NCBI GenBank assembly: GCA_013368375.1
Contig: JAACJP010000014.1
Location: forward strand, 558,001 to 622,000
Source of the DNA: Tricholomella constricta
Taxonomy: Eukaryota > Basidiomycota > Agaricomycetes > Agaricales > Lyophyllaceae
DNA: 64,000 nucleotides
Direction: 5' to 3'
The notes under the pieces were generated by a model. The model saw only the letters and a list, made by a program, of their open reading frames with translations. It did not search any database and had not been told where the DNA came from. The position numbers and the translations under genes were made by a program. Shown here piece by piece: positions 1 to 10,350 of this stretch (positions are counted from its first letter, which is position 1; each line of letters opens with the position of its first letter).

Positions 1-8
1 GAAAAATG

Positions 9-165
9 AACCCAATACGAGCCAGATACCGTACGCCTAACAAACACTTTAAGGGTATACCAGATCTAGATGTATCGGAACCAACGCTACCAAAAGGATA
101 AGGAAAAAGAAAACGGAAAAAAAGAAAAGAAACCCAATGCGAGCCAGATACCGTACGCCTAACAA
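9..165. repeat. Duplicated ~35-bp segment downstream of the acidic membrane protein gene
   Basis: Two near-identical copies lie at 9-43 and 131-165. Both contain CGAGCCAGATACCGTACGCC and differ at one A/G position. The spacer is A-rich (about 60% A after position 100). The copies sit just past the stop codon of the leftward gene, so they are 3' flanking sequence. No coding role is seen. Confidence 0.7.
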
Positions 166-179
166 CTACTTTCCTCACC

Positions 180-3100
180 CTATTTCCCTGCATAATCCTT
201 TGGCCACGTCCGCGGCCTATCCAAATCAAACGACCTGCTCAACGCCCCCTGGGCGCTCTCCCTAATTCTGATCATAAACTCGGCGAAGTTGTGGTTATCT
301 TCATCGGTGAGCTCGGGGCGGTCCTTTCGGAGCTTTATCTTCTGCTCCTCTATGCGCTGCCTGACGGTCACCTGTGGCCGTACGGAACTTGCTGGCTTCC
401 ATGGGTCTACGGCTGGGATGGCGGATGCGCTCAACGCCGGCGCAGGTGTGGGTGTAGGGGGCTCGTCCTTGGGCGATGGACTAACGGTGGAATTGGGGTC
501 GGGGTCGGCGAACACGAAAGGATCAGAAACAGAAAGCTGAAAAGCCGATGCGTATCAGCAATGAATTTCAATAGAGAGAGGAACAGACGTACCGCGGGCG
601 ACGCCTTCTGCACCAGATCCACCTCGTCACGCTCAAATTCGACCTCGGCGACCGGAATGCGAACGGGGCTGCCGTCGGCGAACTCGAAAGGATCAGAAAC
701 AGAAAGCTGCAAATACGTATCAGCAAATGAATTTTGGAAAATAAAGGGATGAATAGACGTACCGCGGGCGACGCCTTCTGCACCAGATCCTCCTCGTCAC
801 ACTCAAAGATATCGCGCACCCAACTGTCAACCAGGCGCTCATCGCCCACCGCGGCCTCGTCCTCGCGTTTAAGCCGAGTCAGCGGACCCTCGTACGGCTC
901 GACTTTCTGCTTCATGGATTTGGATTTCGATTCGGATTTGGATTTCGACTTGGACTTGGACTTGGATTTAGACTTGGATTTCGATCTGGATTTTGTCTCC
1001 GCAGCCTTTCGAAGTTCTTCTGCCAAGACGCGTCGCAGCTCCTGCATTCCCGCTTCGATGGCCTGCTTGTCATCCTCATCCTCATCTTCGACCGCCGGTA
1101 CGGTGGAAATGGCTTCCTGGGAGGTCAAAGGCGCATTGTCAAGAATAACCGTGCATTCACCGTCATGTGCGAAGGCGAAATCCTCCTCGATGATGGACTC
1201 GAGATGGGGCGTCAAAGGTGCGTTGTCGAGGAAGACATTCGTGCATTCGACGTTATGTATGAAGTCGGAGTTCTCCTCCTCCTCCTCGATGATGGGCTCG
1301 AGCGCCGCAGGTGTCAGGGACCTAAGTGTGACCGTGCGGTCGCCGTCGTTGTTGCTGGTGTCGTCTGGATCCGGCGGGGTAGTGGACTCGATGAAAGACG
1401 GTTCCAGTAGTGCGGGTGGGGGACATAGGATGACGGCGTGCTCGAAGGCGAAATTCTCCAGGTCGTCCTCGGCGATGGCGTCCTCGTCGTCCATTTCGCT
1501 CGGGTTCCTCGAGGCCTCGGGTCCGTTCGACGGCTCTGCTACTTCTACGTCTACTTCTACGTCTACGTTTACTTCTACGTCTTCGTCTACTTGGTCTTCA
1601 GCCTCGACTTCAGCTTCCTCTTCGACTTGCACATCTCCAACTCGGAACCCCAGGCTGTACCACGCCGCCATAACCTCATCCTTTACCTCCTCTGGGTCCC
1701 ATTCGAGCCAATCCTCATCTTCGTCGGGCGGGAGCGTGACGAGGAGCGACTTGTCGATGTAGGCATCTTCGCTGGCAATATGGGGGGAGGCAAAGTCGTC
1801 GCTGTCAGGCGCGAGCTCTATGCTAAGCGGAGGGAGGTATTGGCCGATGGAATCGTCGTCGTCCTCGGAGACGGGCTCTGTGAGCTCAATTCGGAGCTGC
1901 TCCATATCCGCATTGCTGAAGGAGTGAAGGACATCTGATGTTTGAGCGTCCTCGCTGTTATTTGCGCTGTTGGAGTGGTAGCCAAGGACGCCGAAGTCGA
2001 TGGAATCGTCCTCTCTCTGCATCGAATCCACCGTAATCTCCTCTTCCTCGTCTGTGTATTCGTATTCGTATTCGTATTCGTATTCTTCGACTTCCTCGTC
2101 CTGCTTCCCGCGAATCGCCTCCGTCCCCGGCCCAGGATGCCTAGGCGCGTTGACAATATTGCGTATGAGGAGGGCCAGGACGACAGCCCCCAGCACCGCG
2201 CGTAGGATTGTGCGCCAGTCGTTTGTGTTGTTCGCGTCCGTTGGGATTATTGCCGCCGCTGTTGCTGCTGCTGCTGCCAGAGTCGATGCCAGACTAATCG
2301 TGGCGCTCGATATGGTGGTAGCAGAGATAGAGGCCGGCGTCAGCGTCGATGTCGATGTGGGGGTTACTTCAATCGCGCCCGTGTTCGTGTCAGCCACCGT
2401 GGTCGCTTCTGTCATTGGCTCTGGGACAAGGCCTCGGATGGCGTCCGAGAGAGGCCGCAGGAACCTGAATGGCTGCAGACCACATGTCGGTGGGGGCGAG
2501 GGCGAGGGCGCAGCCTTGAGTGTGAGCTCCGGCAAATTCTTCTCGAGAACATATGCTCCGATGATGTCCTCGAACGTTTCCAGTGTGGGTACGAGTGCGG
2601 CTTCGTGTGCGGGCGGGACATCGACGACGGGCGCGGCTGCTCGAAGCTTGACGAGTTCTGATAGCTCATCGACAGCATGTACCACGACTGGCACTACAAC
2701 GCCAGCGGCCCGAGTACTCATCCCCATCTCCATCCCCATCCCCATATCCGCTTTAAGCTTCTGCCCCTCATCGACCGCCGTGACCGTGACCACGCTCTTG
2801 AGTTCATCCGAACGGCGACGCAGACCCCGGCGCTTCGTGACTGCCTCTCCGAGACGCGCGAGGCGCTTGCGGTATCGATGAGCATGCGCAGGGAAGAAGC
2901 GCGCGAGGAGCTTTGCGATGCCAGCGGTGTAGAGTGCGATGACTAGGCTGACGAGGAGCGAGTCGGGGACCAGGGGTGGAGGCGGGGGTTCTTCGGCGTC
3001 GGACCCTGCTGCGTCTGGATCTGGGTCGGGATCACCATCAGGCGGGCCGCCGCCACCACCATCGTCGCCATTGTCATCATCTGAGTCCTCGTCATCTGAT

Positions 3101-3658
3101 TCCTCGTCCCAATAGCTTTCGTCGGACTCGCGGAAGGGGCTGGGGCTGGGCGGGGGCCTCCTTGGCGGACCACCCCGGGAGGGTCTGCGTGGCGGGGTGC
3201 GTGGAGTGAAGATCGGCCCGCGTTTGTTGCGGATGAAGGCTGAACCTGGTGAGGAGGGTTAGATTGCGGTTGATGGATATACATGCGGAGGACGTACCAG
3301 CGCCGACCAGGATACCGCCAACTACCAAGAAGAGGCTGACCAAAGCTGAGACCAACGACTGTGCAGCGGCGACGACGTTGACGGCGAATGAAGTCGGGGA
3401 TGCTGGGGACGCGGTGGTCCGTGTCGGACGAAGGAAGGTCGGAGCAGTCTGAGGCGCTGACGGGAGGTAGGAAAAGGGAAGCGCGGGGGTGATGATGGGA
3501 TAGTAGGTGAAGAGAACGGTGAGGACTGCGAGCAGGCTAGCCACCATGTCGCTTCGGATGAAGGGGAGGATGCTGATGCCGGCGTCGGGCGATGCTGAGA
3601 GGAGAGGTGTAAGAGATATTCGTAGTTCTTGATGCGTGATGGTCATTGTTGTTGACAT
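180..3658 (-). CDS. Large acidic multi-pass membrane protein of unknown function
   Basis: I do not recognise the family. Spliced model: 3658-3298, 3245-763, 706-593, 536-180; the sum is 1105 codons (1104 aa). The N-terminal part has hydrophobic segments near residues 38-62, 92-120 and 190-215, the third preceded by a Pro/Arg then Asp/Glu-rich stretch. A fourth, in the large second exon, is close to WRTILRAVLGAVVLALL. The rest is strongly acidic, with a YEYEYEYEY run and a Lys-Ser repeat (KSKSKSKSKS). The last two introns split near-copies of the same unit: DLVQKASPA before the intron and LSVSDPF after it occur twice, so an exon-plus-intron unit has been duplicated. The start is the first ATG after a stretch that reads as leader; upstream in-frame ATGs exist (for example 3820). 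Likely an integral membrane protein with a long acidic cytosolic tail; function unknown. Confidence 0.75.
520..800 (-). repeat. Tandem exon-intron duplication in the 3' part of the acidic membrane protein gene
   Basis: The unit is the end of one exon (codons for DLVQKASPA), a 56-nt intron opening with GTACGTCT, and the next exon start (codons for LSVSDPF). It occurs twice in tandem, with introns at 707-762 and 537-592. Both copies keep phase 0, so either could be skipped without a frameshift. This shows directly how the gene gained a 38-residue exon. Confidence 0.85.
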
Positions 3659-4468
3659 TGTGGTGGTTGTGGTGTTACTTTCGTTACGGCCTGGAACTAT
3701 AGTGTTTGTATATAGAATAGGTTTCGTTTCTGCGGCTGACGTTAAGTTGGATTGAGTGTGGCTGGCGCGATCGTTGTAATGGACGCGTCGAGTCACGTTG
3801 TCGCGAATCAAATTGTGCACCGTGCACCATTTCGTGGCGTAGGTTTTCGTGGTTTACTCCGATCGTTATATAAAATGTTTCCTGCTCACAAGATACAAAC
3901 TGCACAGCGCAGACATTTAATAGGCAAATTTGATACCTAGAAATAGCTGGGCAGAGTTACAATTTTTCGACGGTGGTGCGCAAGCAGCGCTACGGCCGAC
4001 GTGCGTGTAATACCGAGGCTGTGATGAGCATCCTTGTTCGTTTCTCCGGTAGTCAATATGGGGCTTCAACGGATTGTTTGTGGCCCAGGTTATGTCCATA
4101 TCCATAATGTGATCGACGAACTTGACAGCGTCTCTTGCATTTCAGCGGTCTACGGGATTCATTGGAGATAACGTATCTGATCTCCCAAATAGCCAGGATT
4201 TTGAAAACATATCTCCGCCAGCCGTGACATAAACAAAGGAGAAGTCTCAAGCGGTTTCGGTTGACCGATGTAGTCTAGCTATCTGCACGGGCGGCTCTCC
4301 GAGATACTTGGCTGCCCATCCTTGAACGAACGTTTGCTCCAGACATGCCCGTACAAATGTCAGAACAAATTTTGGGTACTGTAGGAACGGAGCTAGAGGG
4401 CTCGATTGCTGTGTTGAAGTCTGTCACAACAACTTGAAGTTAACCCGACGACGCGCTCATCACATGAC
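3659..4468. other. Intergenic region, divergent promoters
   Basis: This stretch separates the leftward acidic membrane protein gene from the rightward gene at 4469, so it should carry both promoters. Short ORFs on both strands lack codon bias and intron support. No RNA gene or repeat was recognised. Confidence 0.5.
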
Positions 4469-5516
4469 ATGACATTGACGCGAGCGGCTTTGCGAAGTCC
4501 CTCCCACTCATCAATCTTTCAAATGCATACCAATTCTCATGCAACAATCGTGGCGGTAATGGCGCGTCCTGGCGACATGGAGCCATGGAACTGGGCTGCA
4601 TGGGCCGAGCGGACCAACCATGTTATTCCTCCCTTTTCTACCGATGCCCAACCGGATGACACGTTCAGCCAGCGCCAGCTCGACGAGATCAGGGCCTACG
4701 TGCTCGCCCTTCAAAAGAAGCGACCTCGTGACCGCTTTTCCTTCGCAATGAACGGACAGCGCGACAAATATCAGGCTGGCCGTGCAGCCTGGAGTCAGTG
4801 GGTCGAGGAACGGTGGACGAAGCAATGGCGATTTGATGCATTACTGGACAGAGTATTGAAGAATAATGGGGCAACGGCATATGAAGTTATGAGGGCCCAT
4901 AGAACAGACGAGGTGAGTCGTTCTGTTCAATGTTCCAGACACTGCTAACCCCAGCCATACACAGCTGCCTGATATTGAGGATGCAGATTTAGATGATTTA
5001 CACAAGGAGATTGTGTCAGAGATTTTTGGAATTGACGCTTTCATTAATCCTTACACTGCTCGTCTCCCGATCAAGAAAAATGTGAAGGAATTTGTGCAGG
5101 GGGCACTCAGAAGTACATGGGATCGGTACCGCCGAACTGTCTCATGGCAGCGGAAGCAGATGAAGGCTAATATGGCCAAGGAGACGAAATTGTGGGCAAG
5201 TGAGTTGTGGTAATATATATTCTGCAAATGAACTCATAGTTGGCTCTTCGCAGAAATGACCGAAGACGACGCTAAACCCACCGCAGCACAGATGAGAACC
5301 TGGGTCCGGCTATCGAACTCGCTCATGGTCCCGCTGAAGAACTATTCAGATGAAGAGTCTGTCAGTCAGCTGGAGAAGAAGAAGGAGATGATTACCGCAA
5401 TGCTTGCTGCCATTGGGCCAGAGCAAGATGCCGTGAGGTCAGGGAAGGCTCGGACGAAGAAGAGGAGAACAAGGAGGTACAGGAGGCTTGAGATGGAGAG
5501 GATGATGAGAATGTGA
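4469..5516 (+). CDS. Hypothetical protein, three exons
   Basis: Exons 4469-4912, 4965-5199 and 5254-5516 close in frame to 313 aa; both introns are about 52-54 nt with GTGAGT donors. The protein is soluble, rich in Trp, Arg and Lys, with no signal peptide or membrane segment. Family not recognised. The start could instead be a later ATG (codon for MARPGD near 4562), since the first 30 residues look like leader. The last 30 codons are Arg/Lys-rich, whereas the paralogous segment near 7080 reads best in a neighbouring acidic frame. The C-terminus may therefore be frameshifted, or the gene may use a different last exon. Confidence 0.55.
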
Positions 5517-5879
5517 TTGGAGGCGAGTCGTCGCAAATCAATGCGTCTCGTCCTCATCAGTACTGAGCGCTACACCGGTCACGAGGCTGTCGGAGGATCA
5601 GAGCATGCCCAATGCATGGGTCATTCAAGGGGGGTTGGTGAGGTGGTTGGTGCGTGTCTGTTATCCTTCCGCCCTTTCTTCGCGTACATTGTTCCTGGTA
5701 GCCTCCGCGTTGTAATATATATCCGCCGGGTTCGTCGTCCTCCTACCTACCTTATTCCTATGCTTGACTCAGGGTGATGTCATCTACTTACGGGTAGTTG
5801 ATGAAGGCTGGTCATCTTCATGGCTGACCATGAGCTCGGGCGCTCCTTTCGCGCACATGGCTGGCACCCGCGTCGCTAC

Positions 5880-6090
5880 CTCTTTGACTTCGCTTCGGTT
5901 TCGGATTTGGAGGACTTGGATTTAGATTTCGACTTCGACTTCGACTTCGACTTTGACGTGGGTCTGGATCTAGAATTTGGATTTGGCGATCGCCTCCGCA
6001 GCCTTTTGAAATTCTTCCGCCAACACCGTGACGCGTCGCAGCTCCTACATTTCCACTTCGATGGCCTCCTCGCCGTCGGGAGACTAGGCT
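5880..6090 (-). pseudogene. Fragment related to the acidic membrane protein gene
   Basis: On the minus strand this stretch reads a broken version of the Lys-Ser repeat region of the acidic membrane protein, followed upstream by the segment matching residues around ELRRV and KAAE. On the plus strand it aligns to roughly 905-1080, sharing CGCCTCCGCAGCC-type and GACGCGTCGCAGCTCCT blocks with indels that destroy the frame. No start or splice sites are seen, so it is a non-functional fragment about 5 kb from its parent. Confidence 0.7.
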
Positions 6091-6411
6091 TCCTCAGATG
6101 CCAAAATATGCAGGGTTTAACATTCTAGGCCACCGTTAGAGGTTGACAGGCCGGCTTGAGATGTTTCCTGAGAGAGAAATCGAGCCAAGGAATGTAAAGT
6201 TCCGCCTCAAACACGGACTCGGATTATGTTCCAACTTCCCAGACATAAAAGCCATTCCAAGTGTCCCGGTAAACTCTATGAACCAAAAAAGCCGTAAAGG
6301 AGTCCTGGACCGAACATTCCGCATCGACGCTGAGGCAGCTGAGGGAGTCGAGCCTTAACCTGAGGAGAAATTCCAAAAGTCTAACGGAAACTTCGGATCG
6401 GTGCCGCAGCT

Positions 6412-6418
6412 TATATAA
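6412..6418 (+). promoter_or_regulatory. TATA-like box
   Basis: TATATAA lies 92 nt upstream of the ATG at 6510, a reasonable distance for a fungal core promoter. This is a sequence match only. Confidence 0.35.
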
Positions 6419-6509
6419 GCTACTAAGTTCAAGTGTTTTGCGGCGATTGTCCAGACGTCCAAACTTCGAGTCAAGTCGTCAAGTCGTTTACGACTTTCCT
6501 TGCTTCATT

Positions 6510-7067
6510 ATGCCAAGTAGACCTGATCTCTCTGGTTACACCTACGGGGCCATCTCCTCTTTGGTTCTGACTGCAGACAGGATAGTTTTACCGCGGAGAG
6601 ACTGTAACAAGGAGCCAGATAGTGCTCCGAGTCCAACTTTGCTCGCTGACCGAATCGACCCATCGGAAACCGAAACCCAGGATGTCGAGAGTTCCCCGCG
6701 TCCGGAACACCCCGTCGCTGGATCTGAATCATTTGAGGTCCACGAGCACATCCTTTCTTCCGTTCATAATGCGATCGCCCCGAGCATCGTGGGCAGTGCC
6801 GCTGGCACCGTGCTCGAAACGCTCAACATGAAGGACTTGGATCAAAAGAAGGAGGAAATTGAGCGAGTTCTCCGGACTGTGTTGAGCGAGCACTTTTCTC
6901 AGCTCATCAGCTTATCGAAGAGGAGGATTGCGAACTATGATGCCGAGGACGATTCAGATACAATGTCGGATTCGGATATGGAGCGGAAGGATGCTGAGAT
7001 TGAGGATGAGGTCCGCAAAAATGAGGAGCAGGAGGAAGGAAGAGGAAGAGGAAGGGTACGAGAGTAG
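6510..7067 (+). CDS. Hypothetical acidic protein, single exon, possibly truncated
   Basis: One exon of 185 codons after a TATA-like box. The N-terminal half is Pro/Ser/Glu-rich. The middle holds a helical segment (IERVLRTVLSEHFSQLI), followed by an acidic tail ending in GRGRGRV. Just before the stop, the +1 frame opens into a longer acidic reading frame (EENEEVSEGGDDDDDELVIGG). That frame runs to 7257 and matches the paralogous segment at 5460-5570. A one-base indel in the tail is therefore likely, and the annotated stop may be secondary. Family not recognised. Confidence 0.5.
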   Translation: MPSRPDLSGYTYGAISSLVLTADRIVLPRRDCNKEPDSAPSPTLLADRIDPSETETQDVESSPRPEHPVAGSESFEVHEHILSSVHNAIAPSIVGSAAGTVLETLNMKDLDQKKEEIERVLRTVLSEHFSQLISLSKRRIANYDAEDDSDTMSDSDMERKDAEIEDEVRKNEEQEEGRGRGRVRE

Positions 7068-7436
7068 AGAAGGCTCGAACGATAAAGAGGAGAACGAGGA
7101 GGTTTCAGAGGGCGGGGATGACGATGACGACGAGCTTGTGATTGGAGGCGAGCCGTCGCAAGTCAATGCGTCTCGTCCGTACCGATTCCCAGCGCTACAC
7201 CGGACACGAGGCTGTCGGACGATCAGGGCTTGCCCAATGCAGGAGGGGGGTTGGTGAGGTGGTTGGTGCGTGTCCGTTATGCTTCCGCCCTTCCTTGCGT
7301 ACATTTTTCCTGGTAGCCTCCACGTTGTAATATATATCCACCGGGTTTTCGTCGTCCTCCTACCTACCTTATCCCTATGCTGGACTTAGACGATGTCATC
7401 TATTTACGGGTAGCTGGTGAAGCGATGAAGGCTGGT

Positions 7437-7757
7437 CAACCCGTCTTCTTTGGATGTGACGTTGGAAGGTTGGGGGTATTATGGATACAGCGCTGTTCGA
7501 GTTTGAGGTGTGTTGGGGCTAGACGTATCCGGAAGACGAGTAATGACAGCGAAGAATGCGTTCGACCTCATCTTGAGCCTGACCTCCTCCAACTAATCAG
7601 CCATGAATACGATGCCCACGCTGAAGATCTCGGGCGTTCATTTAGATAGCAATAGTAGAAAGCCGATTCGCTACAAGGTGGTGTGGGTGAGTCCCGAATA
7701 GTTGGAATGTGGAGGGGGAAAATTGGTGATAACTTGAATAAAAGATCCCAACAGCCC
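7437..7757. other. Intergenic stretch with decayed duplicate sequence
   Basis: Between the second duplicate copy and the MIS12 stop. A 90-codon plus-strand ORF (7377-7649) spans it but has no homologue that I recognise and overlaps duplicated DNA. It is treated as non-coding. Confidence 0.4.
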
Positions 7758-8700
7758 TCACTCCTCCATCTCCTCCTCCCTCGACGAATCCACCGCGTCC
7801 AACCCCATCCTCACATCGTCCATCGCCTCCACTGCCGCCCGCAACTGTTCCGCACCGCCCACCTCCCCCGCTCTGTTCATCGACGTATCCAGGCCATCCG
7901 CGTGCCCCAACTCCGCCTTGCTAAGCAGTTGCGCGATGGCCCAGTTCTTGTATCCCGTATTGCTCGTCTCCCACTGGCGTTTGCCCGGGTCAGCATGGCT
8001 GAGCAAGGCCATCGCCGACGCATCGAGCGGAGGGAGCGCAGCGGCAGCGGTGTACATCGCTTTGATTTTGGATGGAAGCGCACCGAGAACAGCAAGCGAG
8101 GGGGATTTTAACATGGACAGCCGCTCGAGCTGCTCCTCTTCGCGCTGCCGCTGCCGTTTCGATACCTGTATCGCATGCGTTAACATTCGCCGCAGCCGGC
8201 GTTGCTAACGCCGAACAGTATCTCAATAAACGGCTATATAGAATGTGAAAAACAGCGAGGATACACACATTGTCAAGCTGCTTCCTCAGGTCCTCCAGCT
8301 CGTCCATAAGCTCCTGCTCCCGCTCTGGCGTCTGCGTCAGATCCAAGTTCTGCTGATGTGGCACGACGATGGGCAGGTCCGGCGGGATTGCAAAGATGTT
8401 CCGCAGTGACCACGCCTCGAAGAAGTCGAATGCGATGTCGGTGTGGTACTCCAGGAGCGTCTGGAACGCGACTAATCCCTGCTCCACCTCTTGTGTGCTG
8501 TCCCATTCCCCGCCGTGCTGTTCCGTACGCGCCTCGGCCCATTTCTCAAGAAACTCTTCCATGCCGTTAACGCCGTCCTGCACGGCGTTATTTGCGATGT
8601 TAATTATGTCATCCAGGAGGAGTTGGGGAGAGAATCCAAGGATTTCTGGTAGTAAAAGAGGCGCTACAGGTTTCGCTGGGTCCGTACCTGCTGATGCCAT
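7758..8700 (-). CDS. MTW1: Kinetochore MIND complex subunit Mis12/Mtw1
   Basis: Two exons (8700-8269 and 8165-7758, intron 103 nt) give 279 aa, close to yeast Mtw1. The N-terminus carries the family signature LLPEILGFSPQLLLDDIINI followed by NNAV and a helix, as in Mis12 proteins. The rest is predicted coiled coil (ELMDELEDLRKQLDN, then KRQRQREEEQLERL). In the family, Mis12 joins Nnf1, Dsn1 and Nsl1 to link CENP-C to the Ndc80 complex. The ATG at 8700 is the first in frame before the signature. The upstream gene is divergent, and an inverted-repeat element begins 8 bp before the ATG. The family call is firm; the exact C-terminus is supported by the single ORF. Confidence 0.9.
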
Positions 8701-8708
8701 GAGGGAGT

Positions 8709-9001
8709 TGTCGGAAATTTCTGGCCCGGCTTTTAATCCACGTCGATTATAATTATGTAATAATCTCACGGTCAGGTTATGACCTGGATGCAACCATGGC
8801 CGGCATGGCAATCACCGAGTGTTGGTTATATTTGGTCATAACCACGACCATGCCGGTCATAACCCGGGCCGTGACACCGCGGGGGGAAGCCGAAAACATC
8901 AGGGATTTTATGTTGAATATATTTTAATAATGAGTGTGAAATGAAATAAATTCAGACCGTCGGTTATATTAGGTTATTCGCCGGCTCGGAAATTTCCGAC
9001 A
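8709..9001. mobile_element. MITE-like element with 22-bp imperfect terminal inverted repeats
   Basis: The left end, 8709-8730 (TGTCGGAAATTTC then CCGGC), is the reverse complement of the right end, 8980-9001, with 19 of 22 positions matching. Inside are further inverted copies of GGTTATGACC/GGTCATAACC and a GGCCGGCATGG-type palindrome. The 293-bp length, lack of coding sequence and hairpin potential fit a MITE. A target duplication is not convincing (GT/GT at most). It occupies the whole promoter-proximal space of MTW1. Confidence 0.55.
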
Positions 9002-9162
9002 GTCGGAACACACGATGTCACAGGTCATGCGTCGTGACAGGCGTGATAGCTAACAAGGACAAATGCCTCCAAGACTCAAGTTCTGTTTTCACCGGACCCC
9101 AACTGCAGGCAGACATTATTCTCATTGTAACCTCTACATTGACTGAGGGGATACTTAGGACT

Positions 9163-9986
9163 ATGTCTGAAGCTACGCTTGCTCCCGTGACTGGTCCTCA
9201 TCTTATTCGGATAACGGACAGCGGAAAGATCAAAGGCTGGGTAACGTTTGCTCTTTCGTTTCTCGAGGTGCGGACACAGATGCTCTTCTCTCACCCTACC
9301 TCTAATTTTTGGATCCAGGCGAACGAAAATAGGCCCGTCGTCTTCCATACGCTCCCATTCTCATCAAAGACACCTCCGACTGCACCAGTAGGGGGATCAA
9401 CCGCCCCAGCACCGGAGTCAAAGACAACTACGTCCAAAATCAAGTCTACCACCCTCGTCCCACGTCTACTTTCTGTCGTCGAGATCGTCAAACGCGAGTT
9501 CATCAAGTCCTTAGAGGCAAAACACTCACTACGGCTTGCGGGGCTGCATCAGTACAACGAGATCGGATGCCTTGAGGATCTAGGGGTGTTAGAAGAGGAG
9601 CCTGAGAAGGAGGACAGGGCTACGGAAATTGCTAGGGCTTTGAGTGGGAGCAACCAGTACGTGGCCCGCAACCTGTTCTCCAGCCTCGATCTGACGCGTT
9701 AAATCGACAGTGTAAGGCAGAAGCAAACGCCATATATGAAGATCACACTCTCGAATTGCGCTCTACCAGAACTGGAGGAGAAAGGCGCGACGTGGGTGTC
9801 CTTTCCATTTTGTCGTTTTTTGGGTGGGTGTTGTTGACATGAGATGAGGGTTGTAGGTACCAGCCACCGGTGATACGCAAGCTGTCGAAATCGGCCAAGA
9901 TGCGGATGAAGAAACGGGAACGCGCTGCGAAGAAAGGGACTTCTGCGCAGGACGCGGAGGGCTCAGATGCTATAGTTCCAGATTGA
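9163..9986 (+). CDS. Alba-domain protein, probable RNase P/MRP subunit (POP6/Rpp25-like)
   Basis: Exons 9163-9656, 9711-9791 and 9857-9986 sum to 235 codons. The N-terminal IRITDSGKIKGWVTFALSFLE and the later LLSVVEIVKREFIKSL match the beta-alpha core of Alba proteins. A KMRMKKRERAAKKG-type basic tail closes the protein. Alba proteins of this type bind RNA in RNase P and RNase MRP. The splice from SGSN to the HVRQKQTPY exon and then ATYQPP restores the frame twice, which supports the model. Two upstream in-frame ATGs exist (9034), but the protein family starts near 9163. Assignment to a specific subunit is inference. Confidence 0.8.
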
Positions 9987-10350
9987 AAATCTGCCTTCGT
10001 GGACTAAGCCCTTCTGGACGTCGGGTCATGCTGTTATCTTGGTGCCCCTGCGCGTTTACAACTGCACTACGGCGCTTCGCAGTCTTTAGGTTTTACGTTG
10101 GGCGCTTGCCTCAATACCGTTGCCCTACCATCTGCCACAGTCTTGTACATACTGGAACCCTCGTCCGATAAGTATACCAGGGCGTCTAATACAAGGGCTA
10201 TGTCATGTTGCCTGTCAAATTATGCATCAGAATCTTGTCGCCCATCACTCCGCTCATCTCCCTTTGCGTCGCGTTGATTGAAATGATTTCAGGGTCTTTC
10301 CCAGGCCGTCCCCTCCTGATCCAGGATCTATGGGTTGATTATCGACAACA
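9987..10350. other. Intergenic region
   Basis: Tandem (+,+) spacer between the Alba and F-box genes, holding the 3' UTR of one and the promoter of the other. Nothing else was recognised. Confidence 0.5.

Larger units (their letters stand above)
5512..7436. repeat. Two diverged copies of a ~300-bp segment (5512-5815 and 7138-7436)
   Basis: Both copies begin with GTGATTGGAGGCGAG, share TGTCGGA, GGGGGTTGGTGAGGTGGTTGG and TCCTCCTACCTACCTTAT, and end near ACGGGTAG. Similarity is roughly 85% by eye, with small indels. Each copy follows the 3' end of a short gene (stops at 5516 and 7067). This is a local duplication that took the gene tail and its 3' flank. A weaker match to GATCTCGGGCGTTCATTT also exists near 7625 and 5830. 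Confidence 0.7.

Noticed and set aside
734..1762. 342-codon plus-strand ORF
   Set aside because: Antisense shadow of the acidic membrane protein; its Ser/Asp repeats mirror the Lys-Ser repeat codons.
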